Shown in pieces: positions 23,758-31,923 of a stretch of DNA of 31,923 nt (within the stretch, counting starts at the first letter, position 1; every line of letters starts with the position of its first letter). The stretch spans positions 1 to 31,923 of the forward strand of contig UQPF01000022.1 of assembly GCA_900542905.1 (NCBI GenBank). Direction: 5' to 3'. The notes beneath the pieces are model-generated. The model was not told the DNA's origin. It was given only the letters and a program-made list of their open reading frames with translations, and ran no database searches. The position numbers and the translations under genes were made by a program. The DNA comes from an uncultured Collinsella sp. (GTDB lineage: Bacteria > Actinomycetota > Coriobacteriia > Coriobacteriales > Coriobacteriaceae).

Positions 23758-25020
23758 ATGGCTGGAATGCGGAGGAGTAGCGTCTCGTTGACGCAAAAAA
23801 CAGTGCAATCTATCAGGCTTTTCGGTCTTCTTGTTGCACAGCTGTGCGCGTATTCGATGTTGTCGGCACTGTGCTTTGCGTGCCCGCTTTACTTGTTCGA
23901 CTGCAGCGGCTCATCAACGTTATATGGTGCCGTCGCGGCGATAGCGTTCGTGCCGGGCGTGCTTGCGACTCCGGCTGGCGGAATCTTGGCGGATCGCGGA
24001 AGTCATCGCGGGGCCCTTGTGGTGCTCGGCATTGTTCTGATGGCTGCATCACTGTTGTTTATCCCCATGAAGCGTTCGCTGCCTCTTGCCGTTGTCGTGG
24101 TAGCAATGCTTTGCGTCCAATATGGCATCCAATCGCTGCTGAAACCGATGCTTCAAATTGAGACGGTGCGCATGACGGGCCCAGAAAAGGTTGAGCGTGC
24201 CACTGCGTTGGTCTCGCAGATAACCATGGCGAGCAATATCTTGGGGCCTGTAGTCGGGACGGCAGTCTATGGGTGCTTTGGTATCGATGCTCTATGCGAA
24301 ACCGCGGCGTTGACGTTTGCGATGTCAGCCCTACTGTTCGGGGGCGCACTCAAGCAAAATGCCTCATCTGGAATGACAGGGGACAGTACGACTTGCTCGA
24401 CATGCCGAAGCGATTTTCGGGAGTCGATTCGGTACCTGTTTCAAAACGCATCATTGCTCGTTGTGTTTTTGCTTGCGGCTATTTTGAACCTTGCGTTAGT
24501 TGGGTTAACGATTGGTGCTCCCGTTATTGTTGCAAAGCATCTCGGAATGCAATCATCCTTTGTTGGGATTATTGAGGTGGCTATGGGCTTAGGCGGTCTT
24601 GTCGGCAGTGGTTTGGTCGGTATTTGGCCGCATCGTTTTTCCTTCAAGGGCATATGTCGATATGTTGCGATGATTTGTTTTGGAGTCGTACCGATTATTG
24701 TCACGCTACTGAGCGGTCCTGATGAATTAGCGTTTGCCGCGCTTGCGGCCGGCTCGGCATGGGTCATGGCGTGGGCAAGCATTGCATCGGTCGAAATCGT
24801 TTCATTTGTTCAGCGGTCAGCGCCAAAGGAACTCTGCGGAAAAGTGCTGGCACTCGTTTATATGACGCTTTCCTGTGCAACGCCTATTGGCCAATTGGTT
24901 TACGGGCTCGCATATGATCGATGGACACCGGCGATTGTATTCGCAGGCATGTTGGCGGTGCTGACGTTGACGACGGCGCTGTTTTATCGGCTGAAAAGTC
25001 GCTTGTGGCGATTGTCTTAG
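23758..25020 (+). CDS. MFS efflux transporter
   Basis: A 420-residue membrane protein with about twelve helices. The loop 2-3 motif A is recognisable as GGILADRGSHRG. The overall pattern resembles drug or macrolide efflux MFS proteins, as does control by a TetR gene next door. The start at 23758 has a G-rich ribosome-binding region (GGGGGCAGG); the open frame begins at 23680 but that would put the operator inside the gene. Codon use is visibly AT-richer than in the neighbours, which suggests acquisition together with its repressor. Substrate unknown. Confidence 0.87.
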   Translation: MAGMRRSSVSLTQKTVQSIRLFGLLVAQLCAYSMLSALCFACPLYLFDCSGSSTLYGAVAAIAFVPGVLATPAGGILADRGSHRGALVVLGIVLMAASLLFIPMKRSLPLAVVVVAMLCVQYGIQSLLKPMLQIETVRMTGPEKVERATALVSQITMASNILGPVVGTAVYGCFGIDALCETAALTFAMSALLFGGALKQNASSGMTGDSTTCSTCRSDFRESIRYLFQNASLLVVFLLAAILNLALVGLTIGAPVIVAKHLGMQSSFVGIIEVAMGLGGLVGSGLVGIWPHRFSFKGICRYVAMICFGVVPIIVTLLSGPDELAFAALAAGSAWVMAWASIASVEIVSFVQRSAPKELCGKVLALVYMTLSCATPIGQLVYGLAYDRWTPAIVFAGMLAVLTLTTALFYRLKSRLWRLS

Positions 25021-25081
25021 CGCGCTGGGGCACCGTGAATTTGTGAAGGCAGTGGCACGTCGCGTCGTGACGGCATTGTTT

Positions 25082-25135
25082 GGGCGTGCCTCTCCTTCGT
25101 CTACAATATCGTGCAGACGAAGGAGAGGCACGCCC
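25082..25135 (+). promoter_or_regulatory. Perfect 21-bp stem covering the HAD ribosome-binding site
   Basis: 25082-25102 and 25115-25135 are exact reverse complements around a 12-nt loop (ACAATATCGTGC). The right arm holds AAGGAGAGG and ends at the base before the ATG. Any transcript that includes both arms would bury the ribosome-binding site. A possible -10, TACAAT (25102-25107), lies at the loop, so a transcript starting there would contain only the right arm and remain translatable. Confidence 0.85.
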
Positions 25136-25993
25136 ATGATCAAGATGTTTGCGAGTGACTTAGACGGAACGCTGCTGAACGCCCTGCATGAGGCGGATGG
25201 GACCATCCGCCGTGCCATTCGCGAGCTGACCGAAGCTGGCCTGCATGTGGTTCCCGCGACCGGACGCTCGACGCTGCCGATCGGCGAGCATGGCTTTACG
25301 GGCCTGGCGCTTGACGCCTGCTGCTCCAATGGATCCATCGTGCGCGACAGTCATGGCGAGGTGCTCAAAACCTGGACCATTGACCCGCAGATCACCGAGG
25401 AACTGCTCAAGGAGTTTCCGGACATTTGCTTTGATTGCTCCACGCCCGATGGCATGTTCTCGAGCGGCTCGTTCGAGATGCATCAGGCGGGCTTTAAAAA
25501 GGACAGCCCTATCAAGCGTATCGTGATGCGTGGCATGCGTGCACGTGGCGGGTATCACGAGGAGCAATATTTCGACCAGTCGATCGGTGACATCCTGCGC
25601 CACGATGTGTGCAAGATCAACTGCCGCGTGACCTCGCCCGAGCTGGAGCGTGACCTTAAAGCATATTTGGCCGAGCGATCGGACCGCGTGGTCAACGCGC
25701 CGTTCGATCCGGTGATGTTCGAGATCACGGACGTGGCGTGCAACAAGGGCGAGAGCGTGGCCTGGCTGGCGGGCTACTACGGTATTGCCGAGGATGAGGT
25801 CGTGGTCTACGGCGACGGCGGCAACGATATCGCCATGCTCAATCGTTTTCGTCACAGCTACGCGACCAAAAACGCAAGCGATGCAGCCAAGGCCGCCGCG
25901 AGCGCGACTATCGGCAGTTGCATGGTCCACGCCGTTCCCAAACACATGCTCGCCACCATGCACAAGCAAAACTCCCGCACCGTCATCGAATAA
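25136..25993 (+). CDS. HAD-superfamily phosphatase, Cof type
   Basis: A 285-residue cytosolic phosphatase of the Cof / YidA group (HAD class IIB), acting on sugar phosphates, FMN or similar. Motif I is ASDLDGTLL (Asp8 nucleophile, Asp10 acid/base), motif II lies in PATGRS, the Lys is in NKGESVAWL, and motif III/IV is VYGDGGNDIAML. Length is typical. The start is set by AAGGAGAGG 5-14 bases upstream, which lies inside a long perfect stem. A palindrome of the 33-bp family overlaps the stop codon. Confidence 0.92.
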   Translation: MIKMFASDLDGTLLNALHEADGTIRRAIRELTEAGLHVVPATGRSTLPIGEHGFTGLALDACCSNGSIVRDSHGEVLKTWTIDPQITEELLKEFPDICFDCSTPDGMFSSGSFEMHQAGFKKDSPIKRIVMRGMRARGGYHEEQYFDQSIGDILRHDVCKINCRVTSPELERDLKAYLAERSDRVVNAPFDPVMFEITDVACNKGESVAWLAGYYGIAEDEVVVYGDGGNDIAMLNRFRHSYATKNASDAAKAAASATIGSCMVHAVPKHMLATMHKQNSRTVIE

Positions 25994-26024
25994 TGTGACA
26001 AAGGGACAGTCCCTTCGTCACATT
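25992..26024. repeat. 33-bp palindrome, copy D
   Basis: AATGTGAC and GTCACATT close an almost fully self-complementary 33-bp unit with the AAAGGGACAG core. It begins inside the HAD stop codon. The outer arms differ from copies A-C while the core and total length are kept. It may act as the HAD mRNA 3' structure. Confidence 0.8.
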
Positions 26025-26048
26025 CCAAATATTGCCTTTACGTGTTGA

Positions 26049-26063
26049 TGCACACGGTGTGCA
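26049..26063. promoter_or_regulatory. Operator-like palindrome upstream of tetR-activase
   Basis: TGCACAC-G-GTGTGCA is a perfect 15-bp inverted repeat about 50 bp before the TetR start. A smaller GCAC-T-GTGC lies at 26073-26081 and TGTGCAATA is repeated at 20-bp distance. These are plausible binding sites for the adjacent TetR protein; no clear -35/-10 pair was found. Confidence 0.55.
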
Positions 26064-26114
26064 ATAATACTCGCACTGTGCAATAGCGCACAGGCTGAGT
26101 AACAAGGAGGACGC

Positions 26115-26825
26115 TTGTCCCAGCTCGAGAAATGCGATCGCCGGTCCCTTCGCTCGCAGCGTGCCCTTCGCCAGGCGCTTGCCAGCGAGCTTGCCGAAAG
26201 CGGCGACCTTTCGCGCATTAACGTCGCGTCGCTCACCGAGCGTGCCGGCCTTACGCGCCGCACGTTCTATTCGCACTACCGCGATATCCCCGACTTTATC
26301 AGCCAGATCGAGGACGGCTTGCTGGCCGAGATCCGTGAGCGCATTGAGCTCATCACCGCAGCTCAGCTGCCTGATCTCTATCACAACATCGATGAGCTCG
26401 AGCCGGCGCCTGGTTCGGTTGAGTTGCTGCGCTACCTTGCGGCCAACCGCGACTTAATCGGTGCGCTGCTGGGTCCGGGCGGCGACCAGGCTTTCATTAA
26501 AAGAATCATCGACACCGCTCGTGAGGCTGTGGTGCCGCGTGCGCAGACGGGCATTTTGGGCCTGGCGCTGGGCACGTTCTTTGACTATTACGTTACCTAC
26601 GTCGTGAGTGCCGAGGTCGGCATGATTCAGCGCTGGTTTGAGCGTGGGCTTACCGAATCGCCCGAGGCCATGGCGCGCATTATGACGGTGCTCGCTTTTG
26701 TGCGCCCTGGTGACCTGTATGGCCAACCCATTGATATCAACGTGCCGGAATACGGCATGAAGCTATTGAACCTACAGCTCGAGGACGCGGCCGACACCGC
26801 CGCAGCTGTCGAGTCAAACAACTAA
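26115..26825 (+). CDS. TetR-family regulator upstream of the activase
   Basis: A 236-residue regulator. The helix-turn-helix is in INVASLTERAGLTRRTFYSHY, close to the TetR consensus, and the C-terminal part (FFDYYVTYVVSAEVGMIQRW) resembles the dhaS-like TetR C-terminal domain. The start is TTG at 26115, preceded by AAGGAGG at a short 4-base spacing. The large activase gene begins 11 bp after its stop, so the pair is an operon, probably autoregulated through the palindrome at 26049. Confidence 0.87.
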   Translation: MSQLEKCDRRSLRSQRALRQALASELAESGDLSRINVASLTERAGLTRRTFYSHYRDIPDFISQIEDGLLAEIRERIELITAAQLPDLYHNIDELEPAPGSVELLRYLAANRDLIGALLGPGGDQAFIKRIIDTAREAVVPRAQTGILGLALGTFFDYYVTYVVSAEVGMIQRWFERGLTESPEAMARIMTVLAFVRPGDLYGQPIDINVPEYGMKLLNLQLEDAADTAAAVESNN

Positions 26826-26836
26826 GAGGAGAGACA

Positions 26837-29800
26837 ATGAGCAAACTCGTCGAGGGCATCAAGGACCGCATGGTCGCTGCTGCACGCGAGGCCGCGCCCG
26901 CCGTGGTGGACGCCGCGCAGAAGGCCGCGACCGCGGCTGCCGAGAAAGTTGCCGAGGCAGTTGCCGATGCCAAGAACGCGGCAGGGGAGACGTCCGTCGC
27001 TAGCGAGCCCGCCACCGCCACCGAGCCCGTAGCCGCCGGCCAGGCCCCCGAAGGCGCGATCTTCAACCCCGAGAACGCCCGCGGCAACCTGCACCTGGGC
27101 ATCGACGTGGGCTCCACCACCGTTAAACTTGCCGTCCTCAACGACGACAACCAGATCGTCTACGCCAAGTACCAGCGCCACCACACCGACGTCCGCGCCT
27201 GCGCCCGCGACCTGTTCGAGAGCGCTGCGACCGTGCTGCCGACGGCCCAGATGACCTGCGCCATTACCGGCTCGGGCGGCCTGCTGCTGTCCCAGTGGCT
27301 CGACCTGGAGTTTGTCCAGGAGGTCATCGCCAGCAAGCGCGCCGTCGAGACCCTCATCCCGGCCACCGATGTCGCCATCGAGCTGGGCGGCGAGGACGCC
27401 AAGATCATCTACTTCGACAACGGCATCGAGCAGCGCATGAACGGCACCTGTGCCGGCGGTACGGGCGCGTTCATCGACCAGATGGCAACCCTGCTGCACA
27501 CCGACGCCAGCGGCCTTAACGAACTCGCGGCCAACGCCACCACCATCTATCCCATCGCCAGCCGCTGCGGCGTTTTTGCCAAGACCGACGTCCAGCCGCT
27601 GCTCAACGAGGGTGCCCGCCCCGAGGACGTGGCTGCCTCCATCTTCCAGGCTGTCGTGACCCAGACCATCTCGGGCCTGGCGTGCGGCCGTCCCATCCGC
27701 GGCAACGTCGCCTTCCTGGGCGGCCCGCTGCAGTATCTCTCCGAGCTGCGCCACCGCTTCTACCTCACGCTCAACCTGGACGAGGAACACCGTATCGTGC
27801 CCCAAAATGCCCACCTGTTTGTGGCGAGCGGCGCCGCCATGGCCCACGAGTCCAACAAGCTCAGCACGTTCCCGCAGCTCATCGAGGCCATCGACAGCTT
27901 GGGTGACACGCAGGGTGCCGAGGTCGAGCGCCTGGATCCGCTCTTTGCCACCGACGAGGATTTTGCCGAGTTCAAGACTCGCCACGACACCGAGGTCGTC
28001 CCCAAGGGTAAGCTCGACGGCTACACCGGCCGCGTGTTCATCGGCATCGACGCCGGCTCCACCACCATGAAGGCCGCACTCGTGGGCGAGGACGGCCAGC
28101 TGCTGCACACCTGGTACGGCAACAACAACGGCGACATCCTGGGCACGGCCAAGGTCATCATGGCCGATTTCTACAACCACATTCCCGCCGGCTGCACCAT
28201 TGGCCACGTGACCACCACGGGCTACGGCGAGGCATTGCTCATCGAGGCCCTCAAGGCCGACTCCGGCGAGATCGAGACCGTCGCGCACCTGCGCGGCGCC
28301 AAGGCGTTCCTGCCCGGCGTCGAGTTCATTCTGGACATCGGCGGCCAGGACATGAAGTGCCTACGCGTCAAGGACGGCGTCATCGAGCACATCATGCTCA
28401 ACGAGGCCTGCTCGTCGGGTTGCGGTAGCTTTATCGAGAGCTTCGCCGTCTCTATGAACATGGACGTGCGTGCGTTCGCCGATGCCGCCATCCATGCCAA
28501 GGCCCCGGTCGATTTGGGCAGTCGCTGCACGGTCTTTATGAACTCGCGCGTCAAACAGGCGCAAAAGGAAGGCGCCACGGTGGGCGACATCGCGGCCGGC
28601 CTGTCCTATTCCGTCATCAAGAATGCCCTATTCAAGGTCATTAAGCTGCGCGACCCCAAGGAGATCGGCAACCAGGTGATCGTCCAGGGCGGCACCTTTA
28701 TGTCCGACGCCACGCTGCGCGCGTTTGAGCAGCTCACCGGCGTGCATGCCGTGCGCCCCGACATCGCCGGCTGCATGGGCGCCTACGGTGCGGCCCTGCT
28801 CGCCCGCGATCGCGCCGGTGCCGACGGCACCTCGACCATTCTTTCTGCCGAGGACATCGCGCACCTCACCGTGACGCAAAAGCATGTCCGCTGCGGTCGC
28901 TGCTCCAACAACTGCCAGCTTACCGTTAACGACTTTGGCGGCGGCAGGCGCTTCATTACCGGCAACCGCTGCGAGAAGGGCGCCGGCCACAAAAAGCAGA
29001 AGACCGAGGCCCCCAACCTCTTCAAAAAGAAAAACGAGCTGCTCTTTAACCGCGAGGTGCTGAGCCCCGACGAGGCCCCGCGCGGCACCGTCGGCATCCC
29101 GCGCGCGCTCAACATGTACGAGAACTACCCCTTCTGGCACGCGTTCTTTACGCGCCTGGGCTTTAGCGTGCAGCTGTCCGACCAGTCGAGCAAGAAGACC
29201 TACCAGGCGGGCATCGAGTCCATGCCGTCCGAGAGCGTGTGCTATCCGGCCAAGATGAGCCACGGCCACGTGATGAACCTCATCGACCGCGATGTCGACT
29301 TCATTTGGATGCCGTGCGTGCGCTGGGAGCGCAAGGAGGATCCGACGGCTGGCAACTGCTATAACTGCCCCATCGTCATGAGCTACCCCACGGCGCTGGC
29401 GCTCAATATCGACGAGATTCGCGAGCAGAACATCGAGTTCCTGTACCCGTTTGTGCCGTATCACGATAAGACCGAGCTTAAGCGCCGTCTGTACCAGGTG
29501 CTCGCCGTCGACCGTGTGGCCGATGCTGAGGCCGGTCGCGGTCGCGTGCGCGGTCCCAAGATCACGCGCTCCGAGGTCGATGCCGCCGTCAACGCTGCTT
29601 TTGAGGCCGATGCGCGCTTCCACGAGGACATCCAGACCATGGGCGAGGAGGCTCTCAAGTGGGTCGAGGACCACGGCGGTCACGGCATCGTGCTCGCCGG
29701 TCGTCCCTACCATAACGACCCCGAGATCAACCACGCCCTGCCCGAACTTATCTCGAGCTTTGGCTTTGCGGTCTTTACCGAGGATTCGCTTGCGCATCTG

Positions 29801-31618
29801 GTAAAGCCCGAGCGTCCGATTCGCGTCGTCGACCAGTGGATGTACCACAGCCGCCTGTACGCCGTCGCCCGTTTTGTGACGATGCGCAACGACCTGGACC
29901 TGATCCAGCTCAATTCCTTCGGCTGCGGCCTGGACGCTCTGACCACCGATCAGGTGCAGGAGATTCTGGAAGCCAGCGGCAAGATCTACACCGTGCTTAA
30001 GATCGACGAGGTGTCTAACCTGGGTGCCGCGCGCATCCGCATCCGCTCGCTCATGGCAGCGCTCAAGGACCAGGAGGCCGAGCGCCTGGCCGAGGCCACG
30101 GCCGCGGGCGAGGCCTACGAGCAAGGCGATGCCGCGCCGGTGGCGCCCTCCACGGATGCCCCCGCGTTCGCGAGCCGCAAGTACACGTTTGAGGCGCAGC
30201 GTGAGAGTGCTTCGACCGCGTGGCCCAAGGTGCCCTTTACCGAGCAGATGCGCGAGGAGGGCTACACCATCCTGTGCCCGCAGATGGCGCCGATTCACTT
30301 TGACCTGGTCAAAGAGGTGTTCCGCGGTGCCGGCTACAACTTGGAGCTGCTGCCCTCGACCGACCACGATGCCGTCGAGGCTGGCCTGCGCTACGTGAAC
30401 AATGACATTTGCTATCCGTCGATCCTGGTGACGGGCCAGATTATGGAGGCCATCGAGAGCGGTCGGTACGACCTGTCCAAGACGGCCGTGGTTATCAGCC
30501 AGACCGGCGGCGGCTGCCGTGCCACCAACTACATCGCACTCATCCGCAAGGCCCTGCGCGAGAGCGGCCACCCCGAGATCCCGGTGATCTCGCTTTCGGC
30601 CGTGGCGCTCGGTGAGGACAACCCCGGCTTTAAGATTACGCCGGCACTGCTTAAGCAGGCAGTCTACGCAGTGCTCTTTGGTGACGTCATGATGCAGATG
30701 CTCTATCGTTGCCGCCCGTACGAGGCCACGCCCGGTGCCGCCAACGCACTCTACGAGGAGTACATGGCGCGCGCCCGCAAGCTGGCGCCTAAGTTCAACA
30801 GGCACAACTACACCAAGTTGTGCCGCGAGGCCATCCGCGCGTTCGACACCATGCCGCTTGTGGGCGAGGGTACCAAGCCGCGCGTGGGCGTGGTTGGCGA
30901 GATCCTGGTCAAGTTCCACCCCACGGCCAACAACCACGTGGTCGATGTCATTGAGCGCGAGGGCTGCGAGGCCGTGGTACCGGGCCTGCTCGACTTCTTC
31001 CTGTACTCCATGAGCAACGCCGAGCTTCAAAAAGACGAGCTGGGAAGCTCTGCCACGGCGCGCGCTAGCATGCAGGCGCTCATTAAGCTGGTGGACTGGA
31101 TGCGCACGCCGGTGGAGGAGATGCTCGAAAAGTCCCGCCGCTTCGAGGCGCCCGAGCGCATTGGCACCATGGCGGACAAGGCTCGTACGGTGCTTTCGGT
31201 GTGCAACAACATGGGCGAAGGCTGGCTGCTCACGGCCGAGATGCTCGACCTGATCGACCACGGTGCGCCCAACATCATCTGCACGCAGCCCTTCGCGTGC
31301 CTGCCCAACCACGTAGTGGGTAAGGCCGTGATCAAGGAGCTGCGCCGCCAGCATCCCGAGAGCAACATCGTCGCGGTGGACTACGACCCCGGCGCGTCCG
31401 AGGTCAACCAGCTCAACCGCATTAAGCTCATGATCAGCGTGGCCAAGGAAAACATGCGCGCCGGCAAGGGCTTTAAGCTCGAGAAGGTGGCGCCGCTCGC
31501 GATGGACGAGGTCACCGGCCAGATGCGTGCCCACGATGGCTGCGTGAGCTGCGGCTCGGTCGACGAGAGTGCCGTGGCGTCGGTCGCTGAGCGCCTGGGA
31601 CGCGGCATTAAGAAGTAA
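26837..31618 (+). CDS. Fused 2-hydroxyacyl-CoA dehydratase activase-like protein
   Basis: A 1593-residue cytosolic iron-sulfur ATPase. Residues 1-80 are an Ala/Glu/Lys-rich helical extension. Two ASKHA ATPase domains of the HgdC/BcrAD type follow: GIDVGSTTVK (near 89) with cluster Cys205 (TCAGGTG) and Cys244 (SRCGVF), then GIDAGSTTMK (near 403) with Cys525 (ACSSGCGS) and Cys564 (SRCTVF). Next is a Cys group (686, 689, 693, 712) and then the DUF2229/COG3580 and COG3581 regions, related to the dehydratase subunits. The end carries GCVSCGS. In the known family ATP hydrolysis drives a low-potential electron into a dehydratase; the fused protein's own reaction is not established. AGAGGAGAG precedes the ATG. 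Long antisense frames are shadows. Confidence 0.92.
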   Translation: MSKLVEGIKDRMVAAAREAAPAVVDAAQKAATAAAEKVAEAVADAKNAAGETSVASEPATATEPVAAGQAPEGAIFNPENARGNLHLGIDVGSTTVKLAVLNDDNQIVYAKYQRHHTDVRACARDLFESAATVLPTAQMTCAITGSGGLLLSQWLDLEFVQEVIASKRAVETLIPATDVAIELGGEDAKIIYFDNGIEQRMNGTCAGGTGAFIDQMATLLHTDASGLNELAANATTIYPIASRCGVFAKTDVQPLLNEGARPEDVAASIFQAVVTQTISGLACGRPIRGNVAFLGGPLQYLSELRHRFYLTLNLDEEHRIVPQNAHLFVASGAAMAHESNKLSTFPQLIEAIDSLGDTQGAEVERLDPLFATDEDFAEFKTRHDTEVVPKGKLDGYTGRVFIGIDAGSTTMKAALVGEDGQLLHTWYGNNNGDILGTAKVIMADFYNHIPAGCTIGHVTTTGYGEALLIEALKADSGEIETVAHLRGAKAFLPGVEFILDIGGQDMKCLRVKDGVIEHIMLNEACSSGCGSFIESFAVSMNMDVRAFADAAIHAKAPVDLGSRCTVFMNSRVKQAQKEGATVGDIAAGLSYSVIKNALFKVIKLRDPKEIGNQVIVQGGTFMSDATLRAFEQLTGVHAVRPDIAGCMGAYGAALLARDRAGADGTSTILSAEDIAHLTVTQKHVRCGRCSNNCQLTVNDFGGGRRFITGNRCEKGAGHKKQKTEAPNLFKKKNELLFNREVLSPDEAPRGTVGIPRALNMYENYPFWHAFFTRLGFSVQLSDQSSKKTYQAGIESMPSESVCYPAKMSHGHVMNLIDRDVDFIWMPCVRWERKEDPTAGNCYNCPIVMSYPTALALNIDEIREQNIEFLYPFVPYHDKTELKRRLYQVLAVDRVADAEAGRGRVRGPKITRSEVDAAVNAAFEADARFHEDIQTMGEEALKWVEDHGGHGIVLAGRPYHNDPEINHALPELISSFGFAVFTEDSLAHLVKPERPIRVVDQWMYHSRLYAVARFVTMRNDLDLIQLNSFGCGLDALTTDQVQEILEASGKIYTVLKIDEVSNLGAARIRIRSLMAALKDQEAERLAEATAAGEAYEQGDAAPVAPSTDAPAFASRKYTFEAQRESASTAWPKVPFTEQMREEGYTILCPQMAPIHFDLVKEVFRGAGYNLELLPSTDHDAVEAGLRYVNNDICYPSILVTGQIMEAIESGRYDLSKTAVVISQTGGGCRATNYIALIRKALRESGHPEIPVISLSAVALGEDNPGFKITPALLKQAVYAVLFGDVMMQMLYRCRPYEATPGAANALYEEYMARARKLAPKFNRHNYTKLCREAIRAFDTMPLVGEGTKPRVGVVGEILVKFHPTANNHVVDVIEREGCEAVVPGLLDFFLYSMSNAELQKDELGSSATARASMQALIKLVDWMRTPVEEMLEKSRRFEAPERIGTMADKARTVLSVCNNMGEGWLLTAEMLDLIDHGAPNIICTQPFACLPNHVVGKAVIKELRRQHPESNIVAVDYDPGASEVNQLNRIKLMISVAKENMRAGKGFKLEKVAPLAMDEVTGQMRAHDGCVSCGSVDESAVASVAERLGRGIKK

Positions 31619-31648
31619 CTGGCCTGCTTTGGGCTAGATATGAGACAA

Positions 31649-31683
31649 ACGGGTGGTAGCCGTACCGGCTACCACCCGTTTTT
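31649..31683 (+). terminator. Rho-independent terminator of the activase operon
   Basis: ACGGGTGGTAGCCG (31649-31662) pairs perfectly with CGGCTACCACCCGT (31666-31679) around TAC, and a T-run follows. It lies 31 bp past the stop. Confidence 0.95.
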
Positions 31684-31796
31684 GCTGGACATATGTTGCG
31701 TAAATCGTTTTGTCGCAGCCTTCTGTGCACTCGAATTTCGGAAGTGCGGGAAAAAACGCGAACCTCCTGAGCACACCGCCTTTTTAGACTCTCGCG

Positions 31797-31920
31797 ACCT
31801 GCACTGATAATTGTTCTCGGGGGAAGCGGGCACTGCGGGGCGCGGCAACGGCGCGCGATTTCCGCGTCGCAGCGCTACCCTGATGCTGAATGCCGGGACG
31901 ATGACCCACTGACCTGCTGA
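31797..31920. repeat. Terminal repeat, right copy
   Basis: Exact reverse complement of 1-124, followed by three more bases (CGC) to the window end. The junction with unique sequence is at ACCTGCACTGA, the complement of the inner edge of the left copy. Confidence 0.9.
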
Positions 31921-31923
31921 CGC

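Larger units (their letters stand above)
31619..31923. other. Non-coding right flank
   Basis: 305 bases after the activase stop. It contains its terminator (31649-31683), about 110 bases with no feature I can name, and the right terminal repeat. Confidence 0.7.

Noticed and set aside
24370..24392. Fifth copy of the GGGACAG palindrome inside the MFS gene
   Set aside because: Only a short GGGACAG match without flanking complementarity, inside coding sequence.
26822..28288. 488-residue open frame on the minus strand
   Set aside because: Antisense to the first third of the activase, with low-complexity Val/Gly/Asp/His-rich translation and no family motif.
28628..31534. 968-residue open frame on the minus strand
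   Set aside because: It lies fully antisense to the activase gene, whose domains and motifs are clear. Strong third-position GC commonly opens such shadow frames.

Overview
The window looks like chromosomal DNA of a gut Coriobacteriia (Actinomycetota), most likely Collinsella. This is an inference from GC-rich coding DNA with strong third-position GC, gut-anaerobe gene content (a fused acyl-CoA dehydratase activase, an Ntn linear-amide hydrolase) and many palindromic intergenic repeats. No rRNA, tRNA, phage, transposase or cas gene is visible. The two ends carry the same 124-bp sequence in opposite orientation, so this is either a segment bounded by a dispersed repeat or a contig that broke in one.

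Layout. 1-1.75 kb: end repeat, two copies of a 71-bp hairpin element, a membrane-bound XRE regulator and a 91-bp palindrome. 1.75-8.1 kb: 6-phosphofructokinase, an exported Ntn hydrolase, an M18 aminopeptidase, a possible small ORF, a D-2-hydroxyacid dehydrogenase flanked by 33-bp palindromes, and a type I methionine aminopeptidase with a SEC-C tail. 8.2-12.5 kb: a COG0731-type radical SAM protein, an alpha/beta hydrolase, and a signalling pair made of a degenerate GGDEF-REC-HD-GYP protein and an HPt protein. 12.5-16.9 kb: a leftward amino-acid ABC importer operon (binding lipoprotein, two permeases, ATPase) ending in a class I amidotransferase-like hydrolase, with a recognisable promoter.

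17.0-17.3 kb: an intergenic array of six 15-bp repeats in alternating orientation at a 40-bp period. 17.3-20.9 kb: a divergent DXS-like enzyme, then a rightward HD-domain protein and a CmpB-type membrane protein. 21.0-22.9 kb: a nitrogen module (Amt ammonium transporter and PII protein). 23.0-25.0 kb: a TetR/MFS efflux pair with two matching operator palindromes and AT-richer codon use, probably acquired. 25.1-26.0 kb: a HAD phosphatase whose ribosome-binding site lies in a perfect 21-bp stem. 26.1-31.6 kb: a TetR regulator directly followed by a 1593-residue fused two-ATPase-domain acyl-CoA dehydratase activase.

The most unusual signals are non-coding: the 40-bp-period alternating array, the stem over the HAD start, the 71-bp and 33-bp palindrome families, and the terminal inverted repeat. 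Among proteins, the DXS-like enzyme lacks the arginines that bind the glyceraldehyde-3-phosphate phosphate in E. coli DXS, and the large activase carries an Ala-rich N-terminal helical extension. All assignments come from reading motifs by eye; no database search was run.
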